This document shows, one piece after another, positions 11,280-23,245 of a stretch of DNA of 64,000 nt; within the stretch, counting starts at the first letter, position 1; each line of letters begins with the position of its first letter. The DNA lies in the NCBI RefSeq assembly GCF_022539665.2, contig NC_081335.1, forward strand, positions 2,232,001 through 2,296,000, written 5' to 3'. Both the position numbers and the translations under genes were made by a program. The stretch comes from Daphnia carinata. Taxonomy: Eukaryota > Arthropoda > Branchiopoda > Diplostraca > Daphniidae. Below the pieces are notes generated by a model. That model was not told the origin of the DNA and did not search any database. It worked only from the letters and a program-made list of their open reading frames with translations.

Positions 11280-14200
11280 ATGGAGCTTCAAGGACTTTTG
11301 AAGGTAAATCATCTCATTTTAATATTTACAAGAGATTTGCATATGCAAATTCTTAGTCATTTTGGCGCGTTGCAACATCTCCAGCTATTAAGATTTTTGT
11401 TTTTTCCGTTACCTGCTTGAGCTGCCATGAAAGCGGAGGGGGGATCAAAAATTATTCATGTTTCGTTTCATAACTCACCCTTCCTCTCTCCAGTACGAAC
11501 AGCTCATTTGTTTTCTTCTGAGTAATCTTTGCAAAAATTCAGAATTAAATCCCCAGTGTACTAGTTCAAACGGTAGGGAAGCAGAAAGCCACTCAAATGT
11601 GCAATACAATTCTCTTTCTTTGCGTCTTCTTTCCCCATGTTCCATTGTTATGAATATGCTAAAAATGTCTTTCGACGACAAAACATTACTAAACTTCTGC
11701 TCCTTATAGTTCGTTGGTCCTATTTTGCTAACGCTGTTAGCCATGGCCCTCGCTCACAACAGAATGGATGATAAGGCAGAACAGCTGATGACGCATGAAG
11801 AGCAAGGACAATATGTTGGCTATCGTCAATCGAAATGGCTGGAGAAATTCAAGAGACCAAAACCTCCCAGATCTAACTACGGAAAACCGAAAGCTTATTT
11901 CAAGGCACCTAGGCCACAGTACGGTGCGCCAGTCACGACCCATTACACTCCGCCACATGTCAGCTATTATGAAAATCCAACACCTTACCCATCTCAATAC
12001 CCTGCACAACCATCTTACGTCCCATCAGCTGCACGGCCACCAAAGGTAAACTTTTTCCAAAATGCATCTCCGTACAATCAGCCGCAAGTAGTTTACAGAA
12101 CACCTGCCAGCAACCCGTCGCATCCGTCTTTTAGCAACCCAGAAGTTCAGAATGGTACACCCGCACCGGTGCACCAGGAACCGGTTGACAGTAACCCGGA
12201 ACAGCCACCTTCGGATTACATTCCCCCGCAGCCCGTGAACCCACCGCCACCAGTGGATTCCCCACAAGTTCATAATAATCCAGAGCAACCTCTTTTTGGG
12301 CCGTCAGGGCTTATGAATGCACCTGTTCATTCTGAAACAGAAGATTCTCGAAACCAGGTTAATATCCAACCCTCATCACAGCCACTTCCGGATTACGTTT
12401 CATCGCATCCTGTCAACCCACCGCCGGCTGTTTACGTACCACCGGTGACGCACAACCAAGAGGAGCTTTATAGTCATCCAGAACCTGCGATCGTTACACC
12501 ACTAAAGGATTACCAAGAATCAATCAACAATAACCAACCGCAATTTGCTGTTAGCCATTCAGAACCGGTGGATAACCCGCCAATGCAAGATTTTAGCGTC
12601 CCAGTGAACGAAGAGTCACAGCAGCACAGTCTAGACTTCATTCCATCCGAGCTGGTCAATCCGTCGGTTTACCAATCACCTGAAAATAATCCAGAACAAT
12701 TTTCCTTTAGCCATCCGGAGCCATTGAACAATTCTCCGCTATCAAATTATGAAGAATCGGAGAATAACAACCCGTTGCAGTCGTCTTATAGCCAACCAGA
12801 ACCAGTTAACCAGCCGCAACCATCTTACGGTCATCATGAAACAACCAACAACTCACCACAAGGTCATGGAGAGCAGTTTATTAATAATCCACCTCAGCCA
12901 CCCCACGGGCACCAAGAATTTGCAAACAGTCCTCAGCCGCCCCACAGCCACCAAGAATTTGCAGACAGCCCTCAGCTACCCCACATCCCTCAACCACCCA
13001 ATAACCCACTGCCACAACACAACCACCAAGAATTTGCAAACGGTCCTCAGCCAGCCCACAGCCACCAAGAATTTGCAAGCAGCCCTCTGCCACCACACAA
13101 CCACCAAGAATTTGCAGACAGTCCTCAGCCACCGCACATCCCACAGCCACCTCACATCCCACAGCCACCCCACAGCGCTCAGCTACCCCCCAATCCTCAG
13201 CCAGCTCAAAGCCACCAAGAATTTGCAAACAGCCCTCAGCAACACCACATCCCCCAACCACCCCATAGCCATCTGCCACCCCACAACCACCAAGAATTTG
13301 CAAACAGTCCTCAGCCACCCCACATCCCACAGCCACCTCACATCTCACAGCCACCCCACCATCCTCAGCCAGCTCAAAGCCACCAAGAATTTGCAAACAG
13401 CCCTCAGCCACCCCACATCCGTCAACCATCCCATAGCCATCTGCCACCCCACAACCACCAAGAATTGGCAAACAGCCCTCAGCCATCCCAGAGCCTTCAG
13501 CCAACCCACACTCACCAAGAATTTGCAAACAGCCCTCAGCCACCCCACATCCCTCAACCACCCAATAGCCATCTGCCACCCCACAACCACCAAGAATTGG
13601 CAAACAGCCCTCAGCCACCCCACACTCACCAAGAAGCTCTTAACAGTCCTCAGTCGTCCCATGTCCCCAAACCACCACATAGCCCTCAGCCACCTCACAG
13701 CCACCAGCAATTTAGAAACAGCAAACCACTATCCGGCCACAAAAAGAAGAACAATAATCTTAAGCGACCATTTTCTGCTCAGCACCAGGCTTTTCCAAAT
13801 CGTCCAGGACCATCATCTTATCGCAACTCCAATCCCATCAACAATCCCCCACCTGTTCAAAACAACAATCCTACACCATCGTTTTATAGTCAACAAGGGC
13901 CAGTTAATAATCCACCACCATCACACTTAGCAGCATCGATTAAACATAATCCGCCACAGCCATCGGTGGATTTCATGCCATCAGATCCTTCTTTCAGCCA
14001 GGAAGAAACAGCTTTTAACCAACCACACCCCATTCAAGAACTTCAACAACCAGCTCACACTGAAGCTCCACCATCGACGCTGAAGCCGATGAATCACAAC
14101 GTTCCTGTCCAGGATTCTTTCTTTACTACGGAGGCAACAAGTCAGCATTCTTCAACTAGCTCTCCAGTTGTCCCGACTGAACATCAAGCTCCGTTAGATT

Positions 14201-14367
14201 TCCCTGATAGCCCGTTTTCGGCAAATATTGAAGAGGAAACACCTACCCTTTTTTACAATGAATTCAAAAAAACTGAGAGAAATCGACAAGATGCGGACAC
14301 AGGATTCTTCGAATTCGGTATTTTCCCAAAAAGCAACAGTTTCTTTCTTCAGAATTACAGAGGTTAG
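11280..14367 (+). CDS. PRP-B: giant proline/glutamine/histidine-rich secreted protein
   Basis: Exons are 11280-11303 (MELQGLLK) and 11710-14367, giving 893 residues. The signal peptide (core VGPILLTLLAMALA) is split by a phase-0 intron of 406 bases. A short RMDD-containing acidic start is followed at about residue 43 by the basic module (YRQSKWLEKFKRPK), then Tyr/Pro repeats (QYGAP). A long region follows in which HQEFANSPQPPH and HIPQPPHSHLPPHN recur many times (12897-13700). The protein ends with the family module TGFFEFGIFPKSNSFF and QNYRG. A poly(A) signal is at 14574-14579. It is extremely rich in Pro, Gln, His, Asn and Ser and has no enzymatic domain. An extracellular structural role is inferred. 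Confidence 0.87.
12897..13700 (+). repeat. coding tandem repeat in PRP-B
   Basis: This is a degenerate tandem array inside the PRP-B reading frame. The unit CACCAAGAATTTGCAAACAG, encoding HQEFANS, occurs about a dozen times, with CAGCCACCCCACA-type Pro/His segments between copies. Unit length varies from about 45 to 170 bases. Near-identity of units suggests recent unequal exchange or slippage. It also keeps two other frames open, which produces long spurious open frames. Confidence 0.9.
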
Positions 14368-16360
14368 AAGAGCTAGGCCAATGTCTGGCAATAGGATCAT
14401 AAAAAGAAGCAAATTAGGTAAATGTTTTTTCGAAATTGAATCGGTCTCTAAGCGACCCTTTACTAGTTACGATATTTCTCTCGACAATCGGTACTATGCT
14501 TCTCTATGGTTTCAAGCCAGAACCAGCTTGAACAGATTTTTGCAATTTAATTTAAAGATATTTTATAAATTATAATAAAATGCACCAGTTATTAATTCAC
14601 GACCATCTCTGTATTGGACCACCCAACAATTTTGTTATTGATTGTTTTCTTGTGCGTTGTTATTGTTGTCACGTTCAGTTCCACTTGAATGTCAATAAAA
14701 GTACTCCAGTATACGTCGTCAATCGTCTTAACTATTTTTATTCCTCATTTAACTCTTTTCTCTTTTAGTCTTTCTTAGCCTTAAGTTTTTTCTCTCGTGT
14801 GAAGTGGGTGGTGAGAAAGTGGGGTGGCAGGGCGGTTTGTTTTCATTTTCATCGACCACAGCCGCCATGATTTTTTTGCCTTTGGGTGATGGGATTGGTG
14901 AAAAATGTTGGATTCAGGGATGGGTGAGGAAATAAATGTCCTTGAGAGTTTGCCAGATCATTTACAAAAATTGCTTTCCCGAATCAGTTGATCTTAAAGT
15001 GCTGGTGGTGCAGGTACAAGACAGTACCTACACAGAAAGCAGGAGTGAAATCGACTCTTTAGGGTATGTGAGGTTCACATAATGTTTACAAAGTTATTTT
15101 GACCTATTGACGGTTTCCAGCTAAGATATTTTTAAAATATGCAACATTTCCCCTGACTTTTTACAGGGATCCATTGCACTTTCCTGGCTGCTGGCAAAAA
15201 ACTTCCAACGGCCTATCAGCTGCTGTTCTGCTGGCAGCTAAAAATGATTAGTGAGTACATTGACAGAACCTAAAAATTAAAATAAAATTGCCACAAGCAA
15301 TACGTGATACTTGATAAATGGTTGTCACGATCAGTTAAATATTCGCATCTTGCAATCTCGTCATTACTATTATGTGAATCCATTTTGTCGTGATGTTGTC
15401 AGGGCCTGTTTTACTGGCCTCTTTCTTATAGTACTGAGCTTATTATTTGTGTTACGTGCCTGCAACTGTTTCTGTTTTTGCGTTTCTGGCAAACAACAGC
15501 CAATTGTTTCTCTTATCAATAGGATGTATTTTTAGAGAAAAAAGAAAAGTACCACAGGCTTTGACCGAAAGAGATCTGCCTACACTGGGTATGAGGAAAA
15601 GGAACCGGTCCGTTGCAGTATGTCTAACTTCGAAGAAAAGTTAAAAGGAGGGCGCTTGAGTACACGACATCAATTAAATTAGCATCCCCCGAACTGCCTT
15701 TCGGCCTGATAGGTTTTTTTTTCCTTTAAACATTTATTCGTGCACACAAAACTAATTATGGAGAAAGCAGAAAATTCAGAAAGGCTTAATCTTTGAAACA
15801 AAAAACACGATTATCGATTCTAAAAAAAAAAAATAAATAAAATTGGCGTTTTGCCACTTTGCATGACACAAATGCCAAACAGTATATCATAGATTTGTAC
15901 ATTAACTTAATTAATTTTATCTTAGAAACAAAATCACAGAAAACTTGTAATGGCAAATTCGCTTAAGATTGTTAAGTAATTTCACAGAACATAAAAATTT
16001 ACACAATATTCGATGATCCTTAATTGATAGTCTATCGGCTATTTGTGCTGCGTAAATTCCACATGCCTTTAGGTATACTTAACTTTCTAAATTTCAACGA
16101 CATATGTTCCAGCCAAGTGTGACGGAATCAGAGCATCTGTTCGCGCGTCCTTGATAAAATGTGGCAGAAACTGGAATTTGTTTTACTACGTTGTTCTACG
16201 ACTGTAAGTGACCCGACTTCCGTAATCTTAATAGAAATAAAAACTTTTGAACAGTTTCCAAAAGAATTCATCAAGTTACATACAAACTGACGGATGGGTA
16301 AGTAGAGCAAAACTGAAGATGATGAGCGATCGACGGCATGAGCCAAGATGAGTTACTAAA
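14368..16360. other. spacer between PRP-B and PRP-C
   Basis: The PRP-B 3' UTR is followed by AT-rich sequence. No splice-consistent exon or signal-peptide start was found. AATAAA-type signals at 14574 and 14695 may end the PRP-B transcript. Confidence 0.45.
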
Positions 16361-16445
16361 TCACGTGACTAAGAGGAGATTAGGAGAAAGCGGTACCCTC
16401 TTCACCTGGATATAAGACGGACGTCAGCGTGTTCATATGTCAGTG
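16361..16445 (+). promoter_or_regulatory. core promoter of PRP-C
   Basis: The E-box TCACGTGA is at 16361-16368, TATAAG at 16411-16416, and the initiator GTCAGTGAGG has its A at 16442, 31 bases after the TATA start. The layout and order match PRP-A and PRP-B. Confidence 0.75.
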
Positions 16446-16515
16446 AGGTTCTTGAGCTTGTCTTCAACATATTGTCTCATTGTTGCAAGAAAATTGATAC
16501 AATCCAAGAAGAATC

Positions 16516-17839
16516 ATGTCCAAGGTAGTCAAAATTTTATTATATTATTTTTATTGTTGAACAAGATTTGCAAGAGATTTCGAGAACCACACATTTAATC
16601 CTTTGATATTTTTTTTTTAATTTTCAGGTGTTCATTCCAGTGACGCTGGTTTTGTTCAGTCTTCTAGCTTTATCAATTGCCGAACGCAGGTTTGATAATG
16701 CGAAAGATCTAATAGAAGCTCGGGACGGGCATGTTGAGGAACATCGTCCAAAGAAATTATTTGGCAAACTTAAACGAACAAAAGGTCAGTACGGTCCACC
16801 AAAAGTACATCAACCGAAGAAACCCCAGTATGGACCTCCTCCACACGTTTATGGTGCACCACAGCCAGTCGTTTATGGTCCACCAAGTCAAGCTTATGGA
16901 CACCCGAAACCTGTACATCCTCCACCACAGGCTAATTACCAGCCTCCTGCTTACCACCCACCTCAACCAGCCGCGTACAGCCGGCCAGCTCCTACCCACA
17001 GCCATCCCCCAAAAGCAAGTTATAGCCCACCTGCGTACGCAAGCCCTCCACAGACTGTTTACACTCGACCGAGTCCTGTATACCCTAAGCCGGCCCCTGC
17101 CTACAGTCCACCACAGCCTGCTTACCCTCAGCCAGTCGCAACTTACAGCAAGCCTGCTAAACCAGAAGTGTCGTACAGTCCACCAGCACCTTCATATGGC
17201 CATCAGCCAGCTCAGGTAAATCATCAACCAGCTTCTTATGGTACGCCGGATCACGATGACAGTCACGAAGACGATCGCAAACCATCAGATGATCTTCCAT
17301 TCACATCTGGGTACAACGTACCGCATTCAGCTCATATTGAACTACCCACTCCGGGTTATGGATCATCGAAACCATACGAGCCAGCTGAACCAAAACCGAT
17401 TGTAACGCCAGTTTTCATCAAAGCGGAGTTGACGGGGAATCGTTATCAACCATCAGCAGAAAAACTACCAGAAGTCCCTGTTTACAAGCCTACATCGTCT
17501 CACAGCTCATCACAATCGGAGAATTACCAACCGCAATTAGAAGATGATCCTCCTAAGCAAACTGGATATAATCCTAAAAAACCTTACTCAGATGACGCGA
17601 GTGACGATCATTCAGCAGTTGCACCTGCTGTCACCGGGTCAACAGATAGTTCTGACCACGACGATGACAAACTTTCGCCACCAAGCGAGTCTGATTTCCC
17701 AACGCTCTTTGATCCTTCAAGTAATTTTTACAAGCAATCAGAAAGCGGGTCAGATACAAAAGATCAGGATTTCGGATTCTTTCAACTTGGCGTCTTCCCG
17801 AAAACGAGCAATTTCTTCGAACAGAATTACAAGGGTTAA
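16516..17839 (+). CDS. PRP-C: secreted YGPPK-repeat proline-rich protein
   Basis: Exons are 16516-16524 (MSK) and 16628-17839, giving 406 residues. The signal core is VFIPVTLVLFSLLALSIA. The basic module at about residue 39 reads HRPKKLFGKLKRTKGQ; it has Leu where the relatives have Trp. It is followed by a Tyr-Pro-rich zone with YGPPK, VYGAPQP and YSPPAY units to about residue 200. A charged, Ser/Asp-rich C-terminal half follows, and the protein ends in a clear family module (GFFQLGVFPKTSNFFEQNYK). The YGPP/YSPP pattern recalls resilin-like or low-complexity cuticle proteins. There is no chitin-binding R&R consensus, so assignment to a known cuticle family is not supported. Confidence 0.87.
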
Positions 17840-20093
17840 TAATTTTAAATGGTAATATTCACCGGGGTGTTAAACGTTGCCATAATCAAGAGGATGAAAC
17901 ACATCTCCGTAAAATGGAATTCTTTTTCAACTGCTGAGCTGAATCAACTAAAAATACTTTTTATTAAATTACAATTTTTATTTTGTAGCTTTATTTTGTT
18001 ATCTAAATAAGGTGATGAGATCCCATCAATCTTCCAGTACTGTATAAATGATTTGAAAATGTTTTTTATTTTTGAAATATTTTGTTCTGTTATTTTCGTG
18101 GGATTGGTAACCATTTCCAGAATAATGCATCACCGTGAAACGCCAGAGGAATGTTAAGCAAATTATAGGCTTCGTCTAATAGTTGCCGACCCATGATAAA
18201 TCTTTTTAGGCATCAACACACCACAATGTCCGTCAACGGTAACTATGATTGCTTGCAAAAGTATGTGATTAGCGTTGTTTGCCCTTGTATCAAATTGCGT
18301 AAAATTCGTTACAATAAATTGTTGAAATATAAACAACAGGCTTTGAGAAATCTTTTACTCTTGTCCGTCTTGGATGTTTTGAACACACGGCGACGATATA
18401 GCTCAGCCTAAATAGTAAAACTGAAATTCGATAATTAACAACTTGTTTGAGAATTGCCTTTCATCTTGATTAATCTCCTTAGATGCAAGGTTTCACAATA
18501 AGCCTGTCAGGCATTGAAATCGTTCCATGACTATGCATATCTAGAAGATTCTGGCATCTCGAGAGGTTGCAGACTTGTCCCTGTTAAAAGGTGGCATAGT
18601 CAATCGGAACACTTCCTACAATCCAATTGGTGTCAAGACATCTCCGCTGGTGGTGAAAACGACACGCATTAGTTTCAAATTGGGGAAAGCTTCGCTGAAC
18701 TTCCTGGCTTATCAGCGTGTGACTAGAACATTTTACGCACAGCCTTTATGGGCAAGATCATGAGATCAACAGACCTTTTTTTTCACGTTACAAAGTCGAA
18801 CAATCTCCTTTGGAAGCTGGCCATAATAAAATTAGGTCGTATCATTGTTATCAAGTCTTTTCGTTTTGAAGCGAAGATTGAAACGGGAATACTAACAGTA
18901 GATTTGGGGGATACATAAGTGATGCCCCACTGGTTTTGAAATAATGGCTGTATACACGCATCTCTGGGCTTTCACGTGTAGTGGTGTTGGCGAGTTAGAG
19001 CTCGCCAAAACGGTCTGCTTTAAAACTGATCTGGCGACGCCGCATCGGAGGAAGAGAATCGGTAACGAAAGGCGGAGCTTCGAGGTCTCGACCTCACTCG
19101 ACTTCAGTCTTGATCACACCTCGAACCCTTTTCTTTCCGTTTCCGCCCGTAAATTGAACTTCGCACAAGTTCAACTTTGGTTATTCATTTTTCCTTTTCT
19201 TTTTCCTTTTCAACCGCGTGGAGAGGCAACAAGTGGGAAGAATATTCAAGTACCGCCCATGTCAGGTAGCAGCCCACGTTTCTTTTGCTAACAATATGGA
19301 GAAAAAAGGTGAGCATGATTCGGTTGTTGGTCTCCATGGTGTCCAATCCATAAAGGTCAGAAAAACAAAGTTAGAATACTTGGATTTAAAAAAAAATGAA
19401 ATAATTGTTGAGTATTGCAAAGTACCCAGCTTATTATCTATAAATTTTTATATGGAGTCATCTCGGCTGAAAAAGGCACTTAAAAGGCAGGCCAGTAATT
19501 ATCCGATCGTAGCTGATTCTTTTACACTTTGAAATAGTAACAAGCGTAACTGTTGCAGGTGTACCTAGTGACCTACACAAAATGTATTTAATGTGTTCGA
19601 GTACCGTAATGCATCTAACGAAGTATTATGTCCAGCAGCCGTCCGCTTGGACAAATTCAAAACTGAAGTTTACCTGCAGTTCCAAACGAGACATTTTTTT
19701 TTCTTCCAAATTGGGATACGTACTGGAGAGTAACCTGCACTGATGGCTGGAACAGTAAGTTAAAATAGTAAACAACTAAACCCAGATTGGACGTTGCATC
19801 ATAACGGGAAGTAATTCAAAAATCCTCATGCATACATGAATTGCCTTTGATGAGGCCTTGTTGTCGGGACATGGTAAAAACATCTGCGGGTTTCATGCCC
19901 AACACTTGAGTACAGTTCTGTAGAATTGTATATCATATCTTAACGACTATCCCATGAATATAATAAAACGACAGAAAGGTGACGGATAACTAGTGCGAAA
20001 CTACATAAATCCTTCGACGATCATAAATTCAGAAAAGGCCAGGCCGTTAACGTGGTAGGGTTATTTTTGGAAAAATCCAGAATCTACCAGGAG
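17840..20093. other. spacer between PRP-C and PRP-D
   Basis: No gene is supported. Several open frames of 60-115 codons (18193-18411, 18575-18763, 18944-19291, 19218-19532) lack splice context, a signal peptide or a recognisable domain. Part of the stretch around 18540-19300 has a slightly more GC-rich, coding-like texture and could be an old repeat or gene fragment. Confidence 0.4.
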
Positions 20094-20128
20094 TATATAA
20101 GATGACGGTGAGTCTTCTTTCAGTCAGT
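20094..20128 (+). promoter_or_regulatory. core promoter of PRP-D
   Basis: TATATAAG is at 20094-20101 and the initiator TCAGTCAGTG at about 20120-20129. A half-matching AACGTGG (relative of the CACGTG box) lies at 20049, about 46 bases upstream of the TATA box. Confidence 0.65.
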
Positions 20129-20199
20129 GATGTTTTCGACATTTTAACTTCAACATCCATATCTTGCTTCAAAAATAGTGAAAGAGAGAAATCTCCATC

Positions 20200-21962
20200 A
20201 TGAAGGATCACAGAATTTCAAAGGTATGGGGTTTGCCTTGGAAGAATAACACAACATTCATAAATTAAAAGCTAATTTTTAATTAAATCTGTTTTAGATG
20301 GTCGCCTACGTATTGTTCACTGTAATACTTGCCGTAACAATCGCCGAGGAAATTGGGGAAGACGTTGCAGAAAGTTGGGAATTAAGAAGCCCACGATGTG
20401 AGCACCACAATCACGACGGAAAACGGCCGACGAAATGGCTAGGAAAACTGAAGAGAACTAAAACGCAATACGCTTCATCGAAGCCCCATTCACGACCGAA
20501 ATCTCATTACGGACAACCTCATACCCATAACCGTCCTCCGAAACCGCAATACATCCCACCAGCCACCAATTTTAGAGTCCCTCCTTACAATCCACCAGCC
20601 TCTTATCTACTCCCACATTATTCTCAATCAGCCGTGCAGAATCCTAACTCTCTTCAACATGCATCTTACCCTCCTCAGCAGAAACCACAGGTATCTTACC
20701 CTCCTCAAAAGAATACGCAATCGCTGAGCTACGATCCTCCAGCACATGTCTCTCCTGCCCCCACGGAAGCTCCACTTCCCTCTTACAGTAATACTCCCTA
20801 TCCTCAAAGTCCTGAAAATTTTGAAGACCTTAGTCTTCCAATGTCAGTTTACATTCCGCCAGCGCAAGTTCACAATCCGGCAGGTCCATACTCTCCTGCA
20901 CAGGCTCCGGTTGCAGCGTCTTACGATCTATCAGCAGCACCGCATACAGAGAGCCCGAACAACTTTGCTGCAACAAACCTTCCATCTGCATATATCGAAG
21001 TGACTTCACCGCCTTCCTACACTGAAGCTCCCAGTCCCCATGTTTATAATCCAACTACACCAGCCTATGATCCTCCGGTTACTAGTGAAACAGAGGCTCC
21101 TCACCTTCCTTCTTCACAAGTTCCAGTCTACGATCCTCCAACGACGTACCCTCCACAAGCCATCACAGAACACTCTGTTTACTCCTATCCTTCTTATGCT
21201 CAGTATGATGAAGCGTATAGTCCTCCAGCGCTGACACCGGAACCGTACAATCCTCCACCAGTGACTGAAAGCGCACCTGAATCTTACGTCCCACCACAAC
21301 AGCCTCAAAATACGATAGTTCCTTACGCTCCCCCATATCCTCCAAGCCTTGATTCCGTATCGTACTATCCACCGGCCTCCACCGAGGCACCGAATTATTT
21401 TCCTTCGTCTTATGACGATGCTTCCTACTCTCATTCTTACAATCCACCAAGCTCCGATTCTGCTCCGTATTATTCACCGGCCCCCACCGAGGCTCCTGAT
21501 TATTTGCCTCCGTCTTACAACGATTCTCCTTACGATGGATTGTATAACCCACCCGAACAGAACAAAAACATGCACGTTTCTTATACGTCCCGACATCCAC
21601 TAAACCCCGATTCCGCCCCGCATTACCCAACTGTCTCTACCAAAAAACCGGATTATTTCCCGCCGTCCTACGTTGAATCTCCTTACCTTGAATCTTATAA
21701 TCCTCCAGCGTCAAAGTACAACATACCTGCATCCTATTCGTTCCCTAGTTTCCCCAGTTCTAATTTTCCATCCTATTCTTTTCCAGCGTTCATGGAGTCA
21801 GATGATCACTCCTCCATTGGCTACAAAGATGTTCGTTACCTTTCGACGAACGACAGAACGTCAGCTTACAATCCCAGTCACAAAAATGAAGAATTCTTTC
21901 AATCTGGCAGCTTTCCCCGGTTTAACGAGTTCTTGCAACAAATGTTGAGAGGTAAAATGTAA
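20200..21962 (+). CDS. PRP-D: secreted Tyr/Pro/Ser-rich protein with 34-residue repeats
   Basis: Exons are 20200-20223 (MKDHRISK) and 20298-21962, giving 562 residues. The signal core is MVAYVLFTVILAVTIA. The basic module at about residue 49 reads RPTKWLGKLKRTK. The middle is made of YNPP, YDPP and YSPP units, with three long repeats of about 34 residues near 358, 393 and 444. These have a D-S-x-x-Y-Y-x-x-x-x-T-E-A-P core and a Y-N-P-P end. The C-terminal module is diverged (EEFFQSGSFPRFNEFLQQ) and extended by a few residues. No enzyme domain is present. Its membership in the array rests on promoter, intron position, module and gene order. Confidence 0.86.
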
Positions 21963-23141
21963 CAAAAAACCTGAAACATCAGTGAGCGGTACAGTTGCAA
22001 ATTCCAGCACGTCTAGTTTACAGTTGCTAAATCTTCCTCAGATTGCATTTTTTAAGTGTTACATAGTGGGTTGGGATATCTTGTTATGCTCTATTGAATG
22101 GGATGATATTTAAATATTACATTTTTAGTTAAATGATGCTACAAAAAAAAATACAAGGTGTTGTTTCATTTGGCAATGGTCGAAACTTCCGCTTTCATTT
22201 TCCTTGTGCTTACGGGTCGAGATACAGTAGCAAAAGTTCGAAGAACTGATTGTTTCCGTTGTAATTGTTGTAGTTTCAGACCACACCAGGTAAGTAAATC
22301 GAGCCGATAGGCTCCCCGAAGTTGTAGAGCTGTCAGTTATAATAACTGTCTAACGTGTTTTTGGCGAACACGTGAATACAATCTGTAATTGTGTTGTAAC
22401 GGTTAAGCTGTTTATTAACTATTTTTCTTACCTTATGCAGCAATACGAGTTGACCTAAATTTACCGGGTGGACGAAAAGCTACCTGGTTATTACTGGAGC
22501 CCCCAAGCAAATGTGGTAGTCTGGATAAACTATCACAATGTTTTTCTGGCTACTTTGTTTTGCCATTATGGCAAATAGAAAAATGTCACTGAGAACTGAG
22601 ATAGCTGCGAAAAGTATTTTTTCTTTCTTCGTTCGTGTGTGAATTACCGGCCACGTATTCTTATGGTTATTTAAAGATTATTACTCCCAGAACCTCTTTT
22701 CCTTGTTTCCTTGTGACACTTTTTATTATTGGTAAAAGCTTTCTCAGCTCGCCTTTGGAAAGAAAAAATTCAATTTTCACACCTATGGAATCAGCTAAAG
22801 CGAATGGTTATGAAGCATTAAATTTCCGTATTGGTGGTATATTGAATCGGTCCATTGGAATCACAGTAACCAATATCTGGCCTCCTTGCTGCTATACCTG
22901 CAGTTTCCTCATTTATTCGCTAGCGCTGGACTCTAAACGCCATTACGTACTCTGCTGTCCAGGTATCAAACCACCTCCGGAGTTCGCTCCAGACGATCAA
23001 AAAAAGGTAGTCATTTTTCCTCGTCATTACGATACTACAAATTTCCAAGTTAATGTGATAGATCTAGGCTGGATGTCTGTGTGCTCTATGGCCAGCAGCT
23101 GGATTACATTTCAGTAATTCAAGCCAATTGACTCGAAGCAG
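21963..23141. other. spacer between PRP-D and PRP-E
   Basis: No gene is supported, although one open frame of 160 codons spans 22635-23117. The part from about 22790 to 23030 resembles the region about 25765-26000 upstream of PRP-F, so the open frame is probably chance within duplicated upstream DNA. Confidence 0.5.
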
Positions 23142-23181
23142 TATAACAATCATCATTGTGCTTCTACTTGTCCGACAGTGA
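23142..23181 (+). promoter_or_regulatory. core promoter of PRP-E
   Basis: A TATAAC variant at 23142-23147 lies 35 bases before the initiator-like GACAGTGAGC (A at 23177). The CAGTGAG start is shared with PRP-C and PRP-F. No CACGTG box is present within 100 bases. Confidence 0.6.
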
Positions 23182-23245
23182 GCTTGTCTCGATTTGGACT
23201 TCAGTGTAGTCTAGCAACAACCACTACAAGCAAAACAATCACAAC

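Noticed and set aside
12749-13930. Open frame of 393 codons in another frame of PRP-B, and a 245-codon one on the minus strand
   Set aside because: Both arise because the tandem repeat keeps all frames open; neither has a start context, signal peptide or family module.
19218-19532. 104-codon open frame between PRP-C and PRP-D
   Set aside because: No signal peptide, domain or family module; possibly an old repeat fragment, but not supportable as a gene.
22635-23117. 160-codon open frame before PRP-E
   Set aside because: It overlaps the duplicated upstream block, has no domain or splice signals, and is broken in the copy before PRP-F.
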